Shown piece by piece: positions 23,920-35,979 of a DNA stretch of 64,000 nucleotides; position 1 is the stretch's first letter; each line of letters opens with the position of its first letter. A program made the position numbers and the translations under genes. Source of the DNA: Agrostemma githago (lineage: Eukaryota; Streptophyta; Magnoliopsida; Caryophyllales; Caryophyllaceae). The notes beneath the pieces were generated by a model. It searched no databases. It was given only the letters and a program-made list of their open reading frames with translations, and was not told where the DNA came from. The DNA is taken from assembly GCA_958450325.1 (NCBI GenBank), contig OY288257.1, positions 4,979,873-5,043,872 of the forward strand, written 5' to 3'.

Positions 23920-26900
23920 ATCTTTTAAGCCTGAACTGCCGGGGCTTGGGCAACCCCGACGCAGTAGGCGGTCTTCGATCTCTCCTAAGGAGAGAAGCCC
24001 CTGCTATAGCTTTCTTATGCGAGACGAAGCTTAGCAGTTTGGAGTTGAGGAGGGTAAGAGCATGTTTAGACGAGTATAATGGGTTAGAGGTTGATAGTGC
24101 TGGTAGGTCGGGAGGTCTTGCATTGATGTGGAGGAAAGATATTAGTTGTATGTTGAGATCGGCGACAATACATTATATGGATTTCGACGTGGAAACAGTT
24201 GAAGGGAGGTGGAGGTTGACTGGGTTCTATGGGTGGCCGGCAGTGCAGGATAGACATTATCTTTCGTGGGAACAACTTCGAATTTTGGGGGATGGATATC
24301 AAGGAACTTGGATGTGTATTGGGGACTTTAATGAGATATTGTATGCGACGGAGATGAAAGGGGGTGAGAGGGCACTGGCAAATGAATAATTTTAGAGATG
24401 CGGTGAATGAGTGCAATCTTCGGGATGCTCCTTTTGAAGGGTACGATTTTACGTATGACAATAGGCAAGTGGGGGATGATAATAGGCAGTTTAGGCTGGA
24501 TAGGGCAATGGGTAATGAAGGGTGGTTTGATATGTTCCCGAGGGCCAAACTTTTTCATCTTACTCGGGAATGGTCTGACCATGTGCCGATAAAGCTTGTC
24601 CTAAGATGCTCATGTGGATGGGGGAACCAGGGGAAAGCGGTTATTTAGATTCGAGCAAATATGGGTGGGTGAGAAGGGCTGTGAAGAGACTATTAAGAGA
24701 GCTTGGGAGGGTGGGGATGATGACTTGTATGAGTGTTTGGGTAGATGTAATAAAGCTTTGTCGGAATGGAAGGGGACTAGTATTGGAAGGATTCTGCGTG
24801 ACATTAAAAAGAAAAGACGGAGATTGCAAGTCCTTGAGAGGGGAGGACGAGAGGCGAAGCATGTGAAGGAGATACGTATGTTAGTTAAAGAAATTGCCAA
24901 GTTAACGAAGAAAGAGGAGATTTTCTGGCGTCAACGATCCAGGTCTTTATGGCTATGGGAAGGTGATCGAAACACGAAGTACTTTCACCGAAAGGCGGGA
25001 CAACGGAGGCAACGTAACTATATTGCAAGGATTGAAGACGAGCAGGGAAGAGAGTGGATGGGACAGGAAGACGTCAGTCGGGTGGCTAAGGGCTATTTCG
25101 AGGCCTTGTTCAAATCGGAGAGACCTGAGGGGTTCGCGTAGTTATTGAGTGGTGTCGAAGGAAGGGCGGAGGAGGGAATGAATAGGGGCTTGCTTGCTGA
25201 GTATCGGGAGGAGGAGGTTGTGTATGCCTTAGACCAAATGAATCCACTTAAAGCACCGGGTCCGGATGGGATGAACGGTTTATTCTACCAAACGTATTGG
25301 CATATAGTGGGTCCGCAGGTTGTTCGAACAGTGCTACGAGTGCTTCGGGGTGGCCAATTTCCGAGGGAAGGGAACAAAACTCATATTGTTTTAATACCGA
25401 AAAAGAAAGGACCAAGCACTATGGGTGACTTTAGACCTATTAGCCTTTGCAATGTGGTGTACAAATTGGTTTCCAAGGTTTTGGCTAACAGGTTAAAGGT
25501 TTTTTTGAATAAAATTGTTTCGGAAAACCAAAGTGCGTTTACACCTGGTAGGCTAATTACGGACAATATTCTAGTTGCGTTCGAAATGTTTCACCATATG
25601 AAAAATTCGAGAACAGGTGATGGGCATATGGCGGTTAAACTGGATATGTCCAAGGCGTATGATCGTGTCGAATGGAGCTTTCTTGAACAGGTGTTGGTCC
25701 GTATGGGTTTCGAACAAAGTTGGGTAAACCGGGTCATGTACTGCGTGACCTCGGTCTCATTTTCTGTTCTTATTAAAGGCATCCCGTCCCAAGAATTTAG
25801 GCCGGAAAGAGGTCTCAGGCAAGGGGACCCGTTATCTCCATATTTATTTATTCTGTGTGCGGAGGTTCTATCGAGTCTAATGAGGAGGGCGGCTGAGAGA
25901 CAAACAATTCATGGGATTCGGGTAGCTCGGGGGGCACCGTCGATTACTCATCTTCTTTTTGCGGACGATAGTATTTTCTTTGTGAAAGCTAAGATCTCGG
26001 AGGCTAGAATTATTCGAGATATTCTCAAGGATTATGAACGGGTGTCGGGACAACGGGTGAATCTAGATAAAACGACGGTCTCATTTAGCAGGGGAACAGG
26101 CGAGGCAAGGAAACGGGAGATAACATGCTGCCTTGGAGTTTCGGTAGTTGATATGCCTGGGAAATACCTTGGGCTGCCTACTTATGTTGGTCAGTCTAAG
26201 AGTGTTATTACGAGCTTATTACGAGACAAGATTTGTAAGAAATTACAGGGATGGAAAGGGATGTTGTTGTCGAAGGCGGGGAGAGAGGTACTGATAAAGG
26301 CGGTGGCCCAATCAATCTCGACCTATGCTATGAGTGTCTTTCGACTCCCGAATAGTTTCTGTGAAGAATTACGATCTCTTGTCTCTAAATTCTGGTGGGG
26401 TGCGGATAATGGGAGGCAAAAAATTCCTTGGGTTGCTTGGAAGAACCTGTGTAAATCCAAGAGCTTGGGTGAGCTCGGCTTCCGGGATTACCACGATTTC
26501 AATGTGGCCTTGCTGGGGAAGAATGTGTGGAGACTAATGACGGATAAGGAAAGCATGATGGCTCGCGTCTTAAGGGCGAGGTATTTTGTTGATCGGGCTT
26601 TTGAGCGGGCTGAACTTGGACAAAACCCGAGCTACACATGGAGAAGCATCTTGGGGGCAAGAGAGGCGGTGTTCGGGGAGGCGCGGAAGAAGATAGGAAA
26701 TGGGCTTGGGACCAACATATGGGATGCGCCATGGCTGAAGGAGGAGAGGGGAAGACGGGTTTTTACTCCTAAGAATCAGGATGCTGATGACCTGTGTGTA
26801 GCTGATCTCGTGCTCCTGAATGGTCGGGGATGGGATACTAGCAAGGTACGTTCTCTGTTCTTGCCGTGTGACTATGAGGTTATACTGAATATGAAGCCGC

Positions 26901-28015
26901 CATGTAGGGAGAAGGAGGATGAGTGATGCTGGGATTGGGAGCAGAATGGTAGATACTCGGTGAAATCTGCATATCAACGTCTCGCTAGGGTGAGGGTTAT
27001 GAGTGTGGGTCAGTCGTGTTTAAACAAGGAGTCTTGGCTATGGCGGATGATGTGGAAGGCAAATGTCCTACCAAGGGTCAAAATATTCTTTTGGCAACTA
27101 TGTAATGACGCCTTACCTACGAAGGCTAATATTAGCCGCCGGATCAAGGCCATCAACGCAGGGTGTCCTATTTGCGAAGCTGAAGCGGAAACTTGTCTCC
27201 ATTTAACTAAGGGGTGTGGGTGGATTGGGGGGGTTTGGGATGGGTTGGGCTTGGAGGTTAAGAAGGAAGTGGGTCATGAGCGGGTGAGGGAGTGGGTGGA
27301 GGATGTGTGGAGGGAGTTGGGGGAAGAGGAGAGAGGGGTGTTCATGACGGGTTGTTGGGCTATTTGGGAAGCACGCAATAAATGGGTTTTTGATCAAAGA
27401 TGGGTGCAGGATCAGGGGGTGGTTCGTCGTGTCGGAGAATGTATTCAGGAATTGGAGACGGAGCTGAGGATGGAGGGAGGTCGGGGGTGGGGCAGGGGCA
27501 TGAATTTGGAAAAGGGTAGGAGGAGGGGGTGGGCCGAACCGGGGCGAGGATGGCTGAAGGTGAATACGGATGCAGGGGTGGCAGGAGGTAGAGGCACGGG
27601 TACGGGGGCTGTGTGTAGGGATGATGAAGGTGTGGTGCGGTGGGCGTTGGCGAGAAACAATAGAAGAGTTATGGAGGTGAGGGAGGCTGAAGCAATGGCG
27701 GTCCTTGAGGCTGTGAGCGAGGCGCGAAGACAAAGATGTAGCCGAGTAATTTTTGAGAGTGACTGTCAAGAATTGGTCTCTGCAATTAAAGAGGACAAGG
27801 CTGGAAGGAATGAATTCTATGACCTGGTGGATGCAATTCGTGAAGAAGCAAGTCATATGGTTGGTGTGGAGTGGACTTTTGTGAGTAGGAAGAATAATGT
27901 AGTTGCTCACAAATTAGCTCATTTCTTTACCTCTCCTGGTTCGAAGATGTGGGAGAATGCTATTCCTTGTGGTTTGGAACTGGTTGTCTTAAACGATTTA
28001 TCTAATGCTCAGTAA
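23916..28015 (+). pseudogene. LINE 2 ORF2: endonuclease, RT, zf-RVT and RNase H; frameshifts and stops
   Basis: Starts at ATG 23916 (NLLSLNCRGLGNPDAVGG), overlapping ORF1 by ATGA. Endonuclease motifs ETKL and CIGDFNEIL occur before the frame changes near 24360-24388 (G-rich) and again near 24616-24624 (five G). In-frame TAG at 25139-25141 and TGA at 26924-26926 follow. RT motifs: NPLKAPGPDGMNGLFYQ, FRPISLCNVVYKLVSK, KLDMSKAYDRVEWSFL, GLRQGDPLSPYLF and the catalytic FADD near 25960. The zf-RVT domain (CPICEAEAETCLHLTKGC) is near 27160. A plant-type RNase H closes the protein: LKVNTDAGV, EAEAMAVLEAV, FESDCQELVSAI, NNVVAHKLAHF, so all acidic centre residues are present. Ends TAA/TCC at 28015. 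Confidence 0.9.
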
Positions 28016-28063
28016 TCCCGATTTGGGGTTTCAAAAAAAAAAAAAAAAAGAATTACCATGCAT

Positions 28064-28727
28064 GCGAAATAGGTTCTTTAGAAAGAAAAAAATAATATCG
28101 GTACACTTTTTGAGTAGGACAGTACTAGATTATTACACTTAAACCGTGCTACATTTTACAGAGTACCATTCTTGCAAAAAAAAATGAATAGTAATAGACG
28201 GCTCAAAATGACATCGCTCTTGCTGAGCCAAAACGACCACCAAAGTCAACAAGAACCCGATATAACACAAACAAACCAAAGCACATGTGCTCATCCTTAA
28301 CGAAAACCGAGACAACAAACTCCATTAACAAGACGAACACTGGACAGCAGACTCAGATCAAAGCACATTTTAAAATGGAAACTCGTATCATAAGTAATGC
28401 CCCACAATGTCTCATGATCCATTTACTCAAGTTTGTAGCAAATACGGAGTACGTACTTCACTATTTGTGACAACCCAAAACGATCAAATAAACGAACAAG
28501 AATGATGTGAATCCTAACTGGTACACTAAGAGGAATCAGGTCCATCACATATATACACAGGCCAGGCACGACCAAATCGTGAAGGCATATACTCAGGTTG
28601 TTGCTTGGAACAAAGGACAGATTTTAAGAATATTAACAATGTTTTTCGGATTTTCAGGACAGTCTCAAAACAAATGATTACAGCATGAAACAATACCTGG
28701 GTTACCAATAAGGTAACTTCGGACTCG
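28064..28727. other. 3' flank of the LAZ1-like gene
   Basis: AT-rich sequence between LINE 2 and the LAZ1-like stop codon. The part nearest 28727 is probably the 3' UTR of that minus-strand gene; a CAG/GTATTG and a downstream AAG/CAAC leave room for a 3' UTR intron. It holds a TACGGAGTA word at 28443-28451. No other gene seen. Confidence 0.5.
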
Positions 28728-31700
28728 TCATCTTTTGGGCGCATCACTGGCAACAGGAACATTAGAGGGAAAACTTGAAAGGTCAAGGTCAACAAGAGTC
28801 ATATCATATGGGACTGTGAGAGAATTTGATGTATCCACGAGAAGAGATGATTTCATATCCTCAGCAGTTAAATCTTGCCCATCCAGAGGATTTACGGGGG
28901 TGCTTGTGGAAGAGGATGACTGGCTAGAGAGTTGAATATTATCGAGCTTGTTCCCATGCATGTGCTTATTTCTTCTCACTGCATCCATCTCCTGTCCAGT
29001 GGGTACAAATGTACGTGACCTGTATTTCCTTGGACCTTCTTCACCCTCGCCATGGTTGTAAAGCACATAATCGTGATAGGTAGGTGCAAACTGCATCGTG
29101 TATTGTGCAGACAATCAGTCATATTTGGAAAATTACATGGTATAAGAAGAAAATTGGTCAAATTGCAAGTTGAGCTTGATGTCAACTTATAGCAAGCTGT
29201 CAACCATGCAACATCACTTTCGAGAATTTACAGTATAATACCTAATTGAGCTTAAAGGAAGGTTCCAATTGATTTTGGCAGAAGTCTTAAGTCTTAACTA
29301 AGGCTACTCCGAGTCCTCAAGTGAAAAATTATTTTCAGTCCAGATTTATTGAATTCAACCAACATTAGTGGTCCAACTGGACCAACTTTGACCAATGTCT
29401 GGAAAATACTCCATTGTCTTGAAACACCCCACAGGTTGATTGTAAGCAATTAAAAGAGGGGTAATTAACCAAATGGCCAACATATTTTGGTTAGATTCCA
29501 AGAGTTGTATTAGGTATTTTATGTTTTAAGTATGACAGGTAAATTTGTTTCATCTATAGGATGTCGGTGCCTCGCATCCCGAGTAATAGATGACCGAGTT
29601 TTTTTGTTGTTTTGTTTTGCAGGACTGTAAAGAAAACACTGTGAAGAGAAGACAGGCTTCAAGTGTTTTTATAGCAGCTGGATGTCTTCAGAAACTCGTG
29701 TAGTTAATATGAACAAGGAAAATAATATTGTGAATAATGCCACATCAATTGCTTTTGGGTGGAGATTCTGGCTTCGGTGAAGGCTAGGACATTTTTGTGG
29801 AACAAATGTATGTGGTTTGTTTTTACTAAAGATGGAAACATTAGGTTACATGCCGAATCTTTATCTGTCTCTAATTATATTTAGAGAAATATGACAGTCG
29901 AAGTTGAAATTTGTTTACCAAGAACAGATGTGGACACTAAATTTAAGATAAGGAGAGTAATATTGAATATAAAGGAAAAGAAGCGGTGCAGTTCGTAAAA
30001 TTGTAAACCCATCAACATCAAAACTGCCTTAGTGGCTCCCTCAAAAAGAATGATCGCAGAAACAAGTTCAGACTATATAGCGACAGAAATGATATCTTAT
30101 TCGGAAATAATCCAAGACTCTGACTAGTTAAAACCTCCCATTCAAACATAATTCCCTGACAATCCAACAGTTGTCTGTGATTATGTGACAGATCAGTGAT
30201 TAGGAATTCAAAATCATTAAAAGAAGCATGAGACTCACCTGATGAACAGTATCATGATAGAAGTCGTTTAATTTCAGCGAATGTGCAAGGCTTCCAGTAA
30301 GACCAGGAGATATACCAATGTTTGCACCAGCATATTCCTTGTAGGGAAAAGCGTAAAAGTGACCAGCAGCTGCTATTAGCATCTCAATACAAACTATAAA
30401 ATTTTGGAAACTTGCGGCGTCTTGCGCGTCTTGAATGAATCCAGACTTGGCAGCTAGGAAAACCAGAACACCCTGAAAAACATCCAGCCCAATATTAACG
30501 ACGGAATAAAACATTAAACAGCTTGGTTGTATGCATACAACTGTCTCATACGGGGTATTATTTTTGTCTTAACATATTTGACATCCCTAAAGACAGGAAA
30601 GGCGTTGTGAATAATACCACTATACATTAAGGCTGTACTTGGATTGGGAGACTTGGAGTGGAAGGAAGGGAACCAATTTCCTTCGTCCAAATTGTATGTG
30701 TTGGATTTAAGGGAAATAGAACAGTTTCTCTCTCACAAGGCTGATTGAAGTCCTACACTTTCCTCACTTTTCAAGCCCCCCTCAACTCAATCCAAACGAC
30801 AGAGAACCCTTCCACAAAACACATTCCAGGCATGCGTTTGTTCTTTCATCAGAGTTCGTTACTCAAAGACCCAACAATAATTCAAAACTAAATACATTTC
30901 AAACATTAGCTATCGCGAAGAATTAAAATAAAATATTCTTGCCTGCCAATAGGTTAAGAAAACAACTGATTTTATCAAGACGAATTTAGGAACAGGATTG
31001 AAAGGCTGAAGTAGATCTCGGCACGCCATATAAAACAAGACAAGTGCATAGAGAGCAACAGTATATGAAATTGTATAAATGATAGTGATATATAAGTAGG
31101 ACTGTTTTGCACTGAAGTCCCCATCTTCATACTTTCCCTTCGAATAAAGTATGAATGTCATGGTCACCAGAATGGGTTTCAAAATGACAAACTGCAGGCA
31201 CCCTTGCTTACACCTTCGTATGAAACGCCTGTAGACACCATCAAATACAAAGTACATCAACTTGCAGTAACAGATTAACCAAGAGATCGCAGTTGTTAGA
31301 CACGTGTAATTAAGTCTGTGAGAAGTGACAAAATCAAAAGAGACAAAGTTTCAAGAATAAGAAGGATGAAAGTGAAAACTATTTTCTATCGAAAACAACT
31401 CACCCATCCAGCGGCATAGGAGGAAAGCAACAAGTCATCAAGCACACTGAGGACTTCATGACTCGCCCACTCAAACTTAGCACTACAGCCCCAGGGCCAC
31501 CAACCCATGCCAAACACAAGGATAAAAAATTATAGATAACCCAAGCTTCATATCTGCAATAGCAACAAAAGCAAATCAAGAACAAATTTCCATCCACAAT
31601 AACAAACACAAAATGCACAATAAAAATTGCACGCAAGATAAGTAAATTATCCTTGATACTTACATTTCTCGTAAAGAATCAAAATAGATGGCACTGTCAG

Positions 31701-33766
31701 GCTTAACCAGTGACAAGAATGACATTAGCGCATAAACCTGACAACAAGATTGAGACTGATTTTAGACAGTGATCGCTGTATATATACATATAAACTTTAT
31801 GTCAGAAGTAAAAGAGAAAAGGGTGGCATGTCACAAACAGCATATATAAAATGTTCCAAGCACATTAGTCTCACAAACAAGTACAAAGATAGAAGGAGGA
31901 CATGAAGAACATTGACTAATTAGATTATATGACCTATTCGAAATCAACAATTGTTTACTCATATAAGTATATCTTTACATTGCTTCCGAACATTTTGCAC
32001 GAACTATTCACTTGATAACTTTTATCCCAACATAGCTTTACCTGTTCAGTGGCTACATATCAAGGTACTCATGTTCGATTCTTTCCTAAAACTTACTAGG
32101 TAACCAAGAATAATATAGAATTTAAACTAATAATTTGAAATTGTTAATGGCAGCATTTTTTTAAAAAAATATATTCACAAACGACTTAGCTTCAACTCCT
32201 CTCTTTGGAATGTTTGAGGGAATTACACCAGCTTGTCCAACGGTACCAAACTCTAGGTAAAACTCTCTCAATTTCCATTGAATCTATTTAGTTGACTTCT
32301 AATCTTCAAATACATTGTTCGTTTATGTTGTCAGAGATTGAATCTATTTAGTTGTTCTATTTGATTCTATACATATTCCATAATAGGAAATTTCACTTGA
32401 TTCTAAACATTTCTATTTAAAGAAGAATATTTTAAGCAGGACAATAAAGGATCATCATTCATCACTGTGAAAGCAAGTTTCAAGGAAGAAGCCAAAATAG
32501 AATAATAAGTGGAGCCATTTTAAAAACTAAATTCCATATCATTATTAGATGCTTGTTTTTAAGCAAAAAAAGTTACGGAGTAAGATTTTATTTTGTGAAG
32601 TATACACATAAAATGAAAAAGTTAGTATGCTCTAGACTAATGGGTTCGCTTGTGGTAACATTAAAACTTTGCAATATTTTTTGCAATTTGCTTTACAACG
32701 AAACATCTAGATATTAGCAATAAGAGAGTAATACAGAATAAAATAAAAAAGATCTTCACATCTAGTACGATACATAATTACAAGATAATTCTTGTAGATG
32801 TATGAGTAAGACTGGCTTTTAACAATACACGTCATTTCAAAGCTCAATGGAAAAAATAAAATAATACTCCGTACTAACAAGGAGTTTCTTTGACAACCCG
32901 ATATTTTCTAATACTCTCTTGATTCCCTCCGTTTCATTTTCACACATTTGTTCAATATAAGTTAAACAGATTTCAAATAAACACATGGAAATAAAATGGA
33001 TGGAAGGAATAATGGAAATAAATATTTCAATTACATGATTATCTATTTGAGTATTTTTGTTATTTTTTTGAAATATTAAACTACAATGTCAAAAGAGAAT
33101 TTAATGCCACTGAAAGTATTATCGCTTTTAGGTACCATACAATTGTGCCATTTGGGGTATCTCAGAGAATCCGGTCCACACGAGAAAAACCGGGCAAAAA
33201 AATGTGGCAAACTAAAGTCTTTACCACTGCACTACTCTTGCCATATGTATCATACATTACTAACAAAAAGTTGATAATAGCTACCCGCACCATGGCTTAG
33301 ATTGGCTAAAGGATAGCTTCATTTAAGCAAGTGAGGTTTACTTGAGAAGCTTTAAACGGTGAAAGGATCATTTCCTTTACCAGTTATGTCTCTAACTCCC
33401 ATCTTTTGCACTCTGTCTAAAATCATATGCCCAACCCAAATGTACATAATCAAATGGAATGGAGAAAATATAAGAAAGGTATGTCATCGAGAAGTTTCAA
33501 ATAGATAAATACAATGATGCAACAATAACAAAATTACATTTTCATCGTGTATCACAATCACCAAAAAAGTTTATCTACCACTGGAGAAGAGGTTCTCAAA
33601 TGAAGATAGGCAGACTTACAGGAACCATGAAGATAATACGCACGATATATCGCTGATAAGTCGGCTCGGTGTAATTCATAAGATGCCGGTATATGTGGAA
33701 TATCGCCAAAGCAATTGCTCCAACCGTGCACGGCAACGCGATGATGATATAGTAAATTGGCACCAT
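28728..33766 (-). CDS. LAZ1-like DUF300 transmembrane protein (TMEM184 / OST-alpha family)
   Basis: Multi-pass membrane protein of the DUF300 (organic solute transporter alpha/TMEM184) family. The plant namesake LAZ1 is linked to hypersensitive cell death and tonoplast/brassinosteroid signalling. Six coding exons: 33620-33766, 31664-31737, 31404-31553, 30943-31228, 30239-30472, 28728-29090; total 1254 nt, 417 aa. ATG at 33766 opens a membrane segment (YYIIIALPCTVGAIALAIFH). Family signatures are YEAWVIYNFLSLCLAWVGGP, CKQGCLQFVILKP, VPKFVLIKSVVFLTYWQ, CIEMLIAAAGHFYAFPYKEY and NDFYHDTVHQ. The C-tail is hydrophilic and Ser-rich and should face the cytosol. Intron 4 uses a GC donor (CAG/GCAAGA at 30942-30941). 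A leader intron (donor after 34825, acceptor before 33775) separates the 5' UTR. LAZ1 homologues differ mainly in tail length; I do not assign which one this is. Confidence 0.9.
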
Positions 33767-34929
33767 ATTCTAACTCTGCCCACAAAAAGGCTAATCAACT
33801 AACAAAAATTACCGATGATAAAAACTACGGAGTAAATGAATACAAAGCCTAAAGAAGTTCAACTAAATAATTCGATCATATAACTTACTCCTTGAGTAAC
33901 ACGTGTGAGCTATGATTCAAACAATAGCCAAGAAACCCGAACAACTCACAGACCCTAGCCCTAAAGTGACATCCTGAAACATAAAAATTTCTACAATTCA
34001 ATAACAATAAGTCAAGCGATAACCAACTTAACCACACACAATACAAAAAAGGTTCCTAAGTTCTCTCGCCACTTTCCTATCTTTCTCCCTCGCCATTTAG
34101 GTTTTTCCCAAGTTCCTATTAGATGTTGAGTTCTAACCCTTGGCACGAGAGTAACAAATTCCTTGATTATGTAGAACACGTGAAATACCAACGGTGCAGT
34201 GATTTATCCAACAGTATTATCAGACTTTCCGTCTCTAATTTATAGTCTCTTGAGTGGATGATTATATCAAGAAACAAGAATATAATGGAGGTACTATCAA
34301 ACCACCGAAATTTTAATTTTCGTCTATGATTCATAGTCTCTCATGTGATTGTCAAAAAGTCCTATATTAATTTTGGAGTCGATCTAAGCTCTAAAAAACA
34401 AAAATGACCAAATAACCAAAGAAAAAGATACGTACAGATACCTGAATTAGTCAATTGGTAATATGAAGTAATTTGATCTGCTCGTAATACAATGTGGGAG
34501 ATATTAATCGAACAACCGTCTGGAATTCGAACAATTCAGAAAACCCTAACCCTAATACACACCCTGCAACATTACACGATTACACAACTCAATTTCTATT
34601 GCTCCAAGCATCAAATTCAATCATTATCCAACTATAAAAGCAAGAAATGCTGCTAAATGATGATATACTACGACTTAAGAGGTGCTAAATTCCTAATTTC
34701 CAGCAAAAAAATCGAAAAAACGATACGATAGTATGGTTGAAGTAAATCAAATCAGCAAATAATCGGAATTTGAAATTCGGAAACCAGAAAAACTGGAGAC
34801 GAAGACTAATCGAAAAGGAAATACCTGGAAAGTAGATCTCGATAAAGAAGTAAGAATGATGAGCAAACAATATAAAAATGGCGGCTTCTACAAAGATTAC
34901 AGGAACATTAAGATGATTTGGTGGGAAGA

Positions 34930-35229
34930 TAGAGGGAGAAAATTTGGGGGCTTCGACTTTCGAGTTGAGTTTATGACATTCAAGATAATCACGTCCAATT
35001 TTTATTTCTTTTTTTGGGGAAATTTTTTAATAAAATCCCCTATTTAAATCAGGCAGGAATAATAATTTTGATTGCATATTGGACCGGCCCTTGGTTGGTA
35101 CAAATATCAACCTAGTGAGGGAGTAGGGATGTCATGTCACTAATATTAATCGTCAGGTTAATTTGGTTCGGATTATCTTTTAAGTCTTTTCAAATATTTA
35201 GATCAGTTTGTAATATTCCCAATTATTTA
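34930..35229. other. LAZ1-like promoter region
   Basis: Upstream of the probable 5' UTR exon (about 34825-34930) of the minus-strand LAZ1-like gene. AT-rich, no confident TATA box, no gene. Confidence 0.45.
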
Positions 35230-35979
35230 GGGGCCGTTTGGTTTATCAAAGGGAAAGAGAATGAAATCAACAAAGGGAAATAGAAGGAAAGGAATGAGAT
35301 TACCCCATATTTAGGTTGTCGTTTGGTTTCAATGAAAGGGAATGCATGACAACCGACCTTCAACCAAACCTTAACATTAACGGTGTGTCATCGTAATATT
35401 TATACAATATATTTGAAATAAAAAAAAATTAATTTTAAATATGAAAATAATAAAAAATAAATTTTGGGTAACTTTTATATCTTTTAATGATAAAATACTT
35501 GAGAAATAATATATTTTTTTTACAATTTTTTGATTATAAATATGATAATTATAATAATTTTTACAATACGATAAATTTTTAAAAAATAATTTTTTTTCTT
35601 TTTAATTGATAAATCAAGGGATAAAAAATTATTTTATCCGAATCCGACTCATATTTAACCTGACCCGAAAGTGTGAAGTTGGTCGCAATGGTGGTTAGTG
35701 GACCTTGGTGGTGGTGGTGGTAGTGGTGGTTGGTGGACATTGGTGGTGGTAGTGGTGGTTGGTGGACATTGGTGGTGGTAGTGGTGGTGGCGATGGTGAT
35801 GATGGTGACCCGGTTGATTAGTGGGGAAAAGGGAATGCATTACCTTGGGGTGAGGAGTAAGAAGATAGAGGGGTTTGGGGGAAAGGGAATGATTGAATCG
35901 ACAAAACAAACCTAAACAAAGGGAATCATTAACTTTGATTCTCTTACCCTTTCCTGAATACCTCAAACCAAACGGCCCC
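35230..35979. mobile_element. PIF/Harbinger (Tourist)-like non-autonomous element, 750 bp
   Basis: Terminal inverted repeats GGGGCCGTTTGGTTT at 35230-35244 and AACCAAACGGCCCC at 35966-35979, flanked by TTA at 35227-35229 and 35980-35982. A three-base TTA duplication plus a GGGCCGTTTGG-like end is the pattern of Harbinger/Tourist elements. Subterminal bases also pair (AAGGGAAAGAGAATG against ATTCTCTTACCC). The interior is AT-rich with a GGT/GGA-rich stretch at about 35697-35795 and has no transposase. The His-rich reading frame across the stretch is a by-product of the triplet repeat. Confidence 0.82.
35697..35812. repeat. Degenerate (GGT)n tract with a 33-bp repeat
   Basis: GTGGTGGTGGTAGTGGTGG-type triplet repeat, including repeated copies of a GGTTGGTGGACATTGGTGG unit, inside the Harbinger-like element. 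Confidence 0.75.

Larger units (their letters stand above)
22422..28047 (+). mobile_element. Second LINE (L1-type, with RNase H)
   Basis: A 5.6-kb element with a 205-bp leader, two ORFs and a poly(A) tail (about 28033-28049). The 16 bases AAGAATTACCATGCAT occur at 22406-22421 and 28048-28063, a target-site duplication (the leading AA may be tail). Its proteins differ clearly from LINE 1 and include a C-terminal RNase H, so it is another lineage and an independent insertion. Several frameshifts and two stops make it non-functional as read. Confidence 0.93.

Noticed and set aside
27203..27910. 235-codon minus frame
   Set aside because: Antisense shadow of the LINE 2 zf-RVT/RNase H region; its His/Pro/Ser richness mirrors a G-rich coding strand.
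28526..28795. Possible extra coding exon of the LAZ1-like gene
   Set aside because: The main frame stops at 28728-28730; the open frame beyond is in another phase, so this is better read as 3' UTR.
30625..30790. Possible MITE with TTGGATTG and CAATCCAA ends
   Set aside because: Inverted similarity is short and no target duplication is visible.
32911..33018. Possible Stowaway relic (TTCCCTCCGTTTCATTTT ... ATGGATGGAAGGAA) in LAZ1-like intron 1
   Set aside because: Ends are similar to a Stowaway inverted repeat but diverged and without clear TA flanks, so element limits could not be supported.
35655..35966. His-rich 103-codon minus frame
   Set aside because: Caused by the GGT repeat inside the Harbinger-like element.
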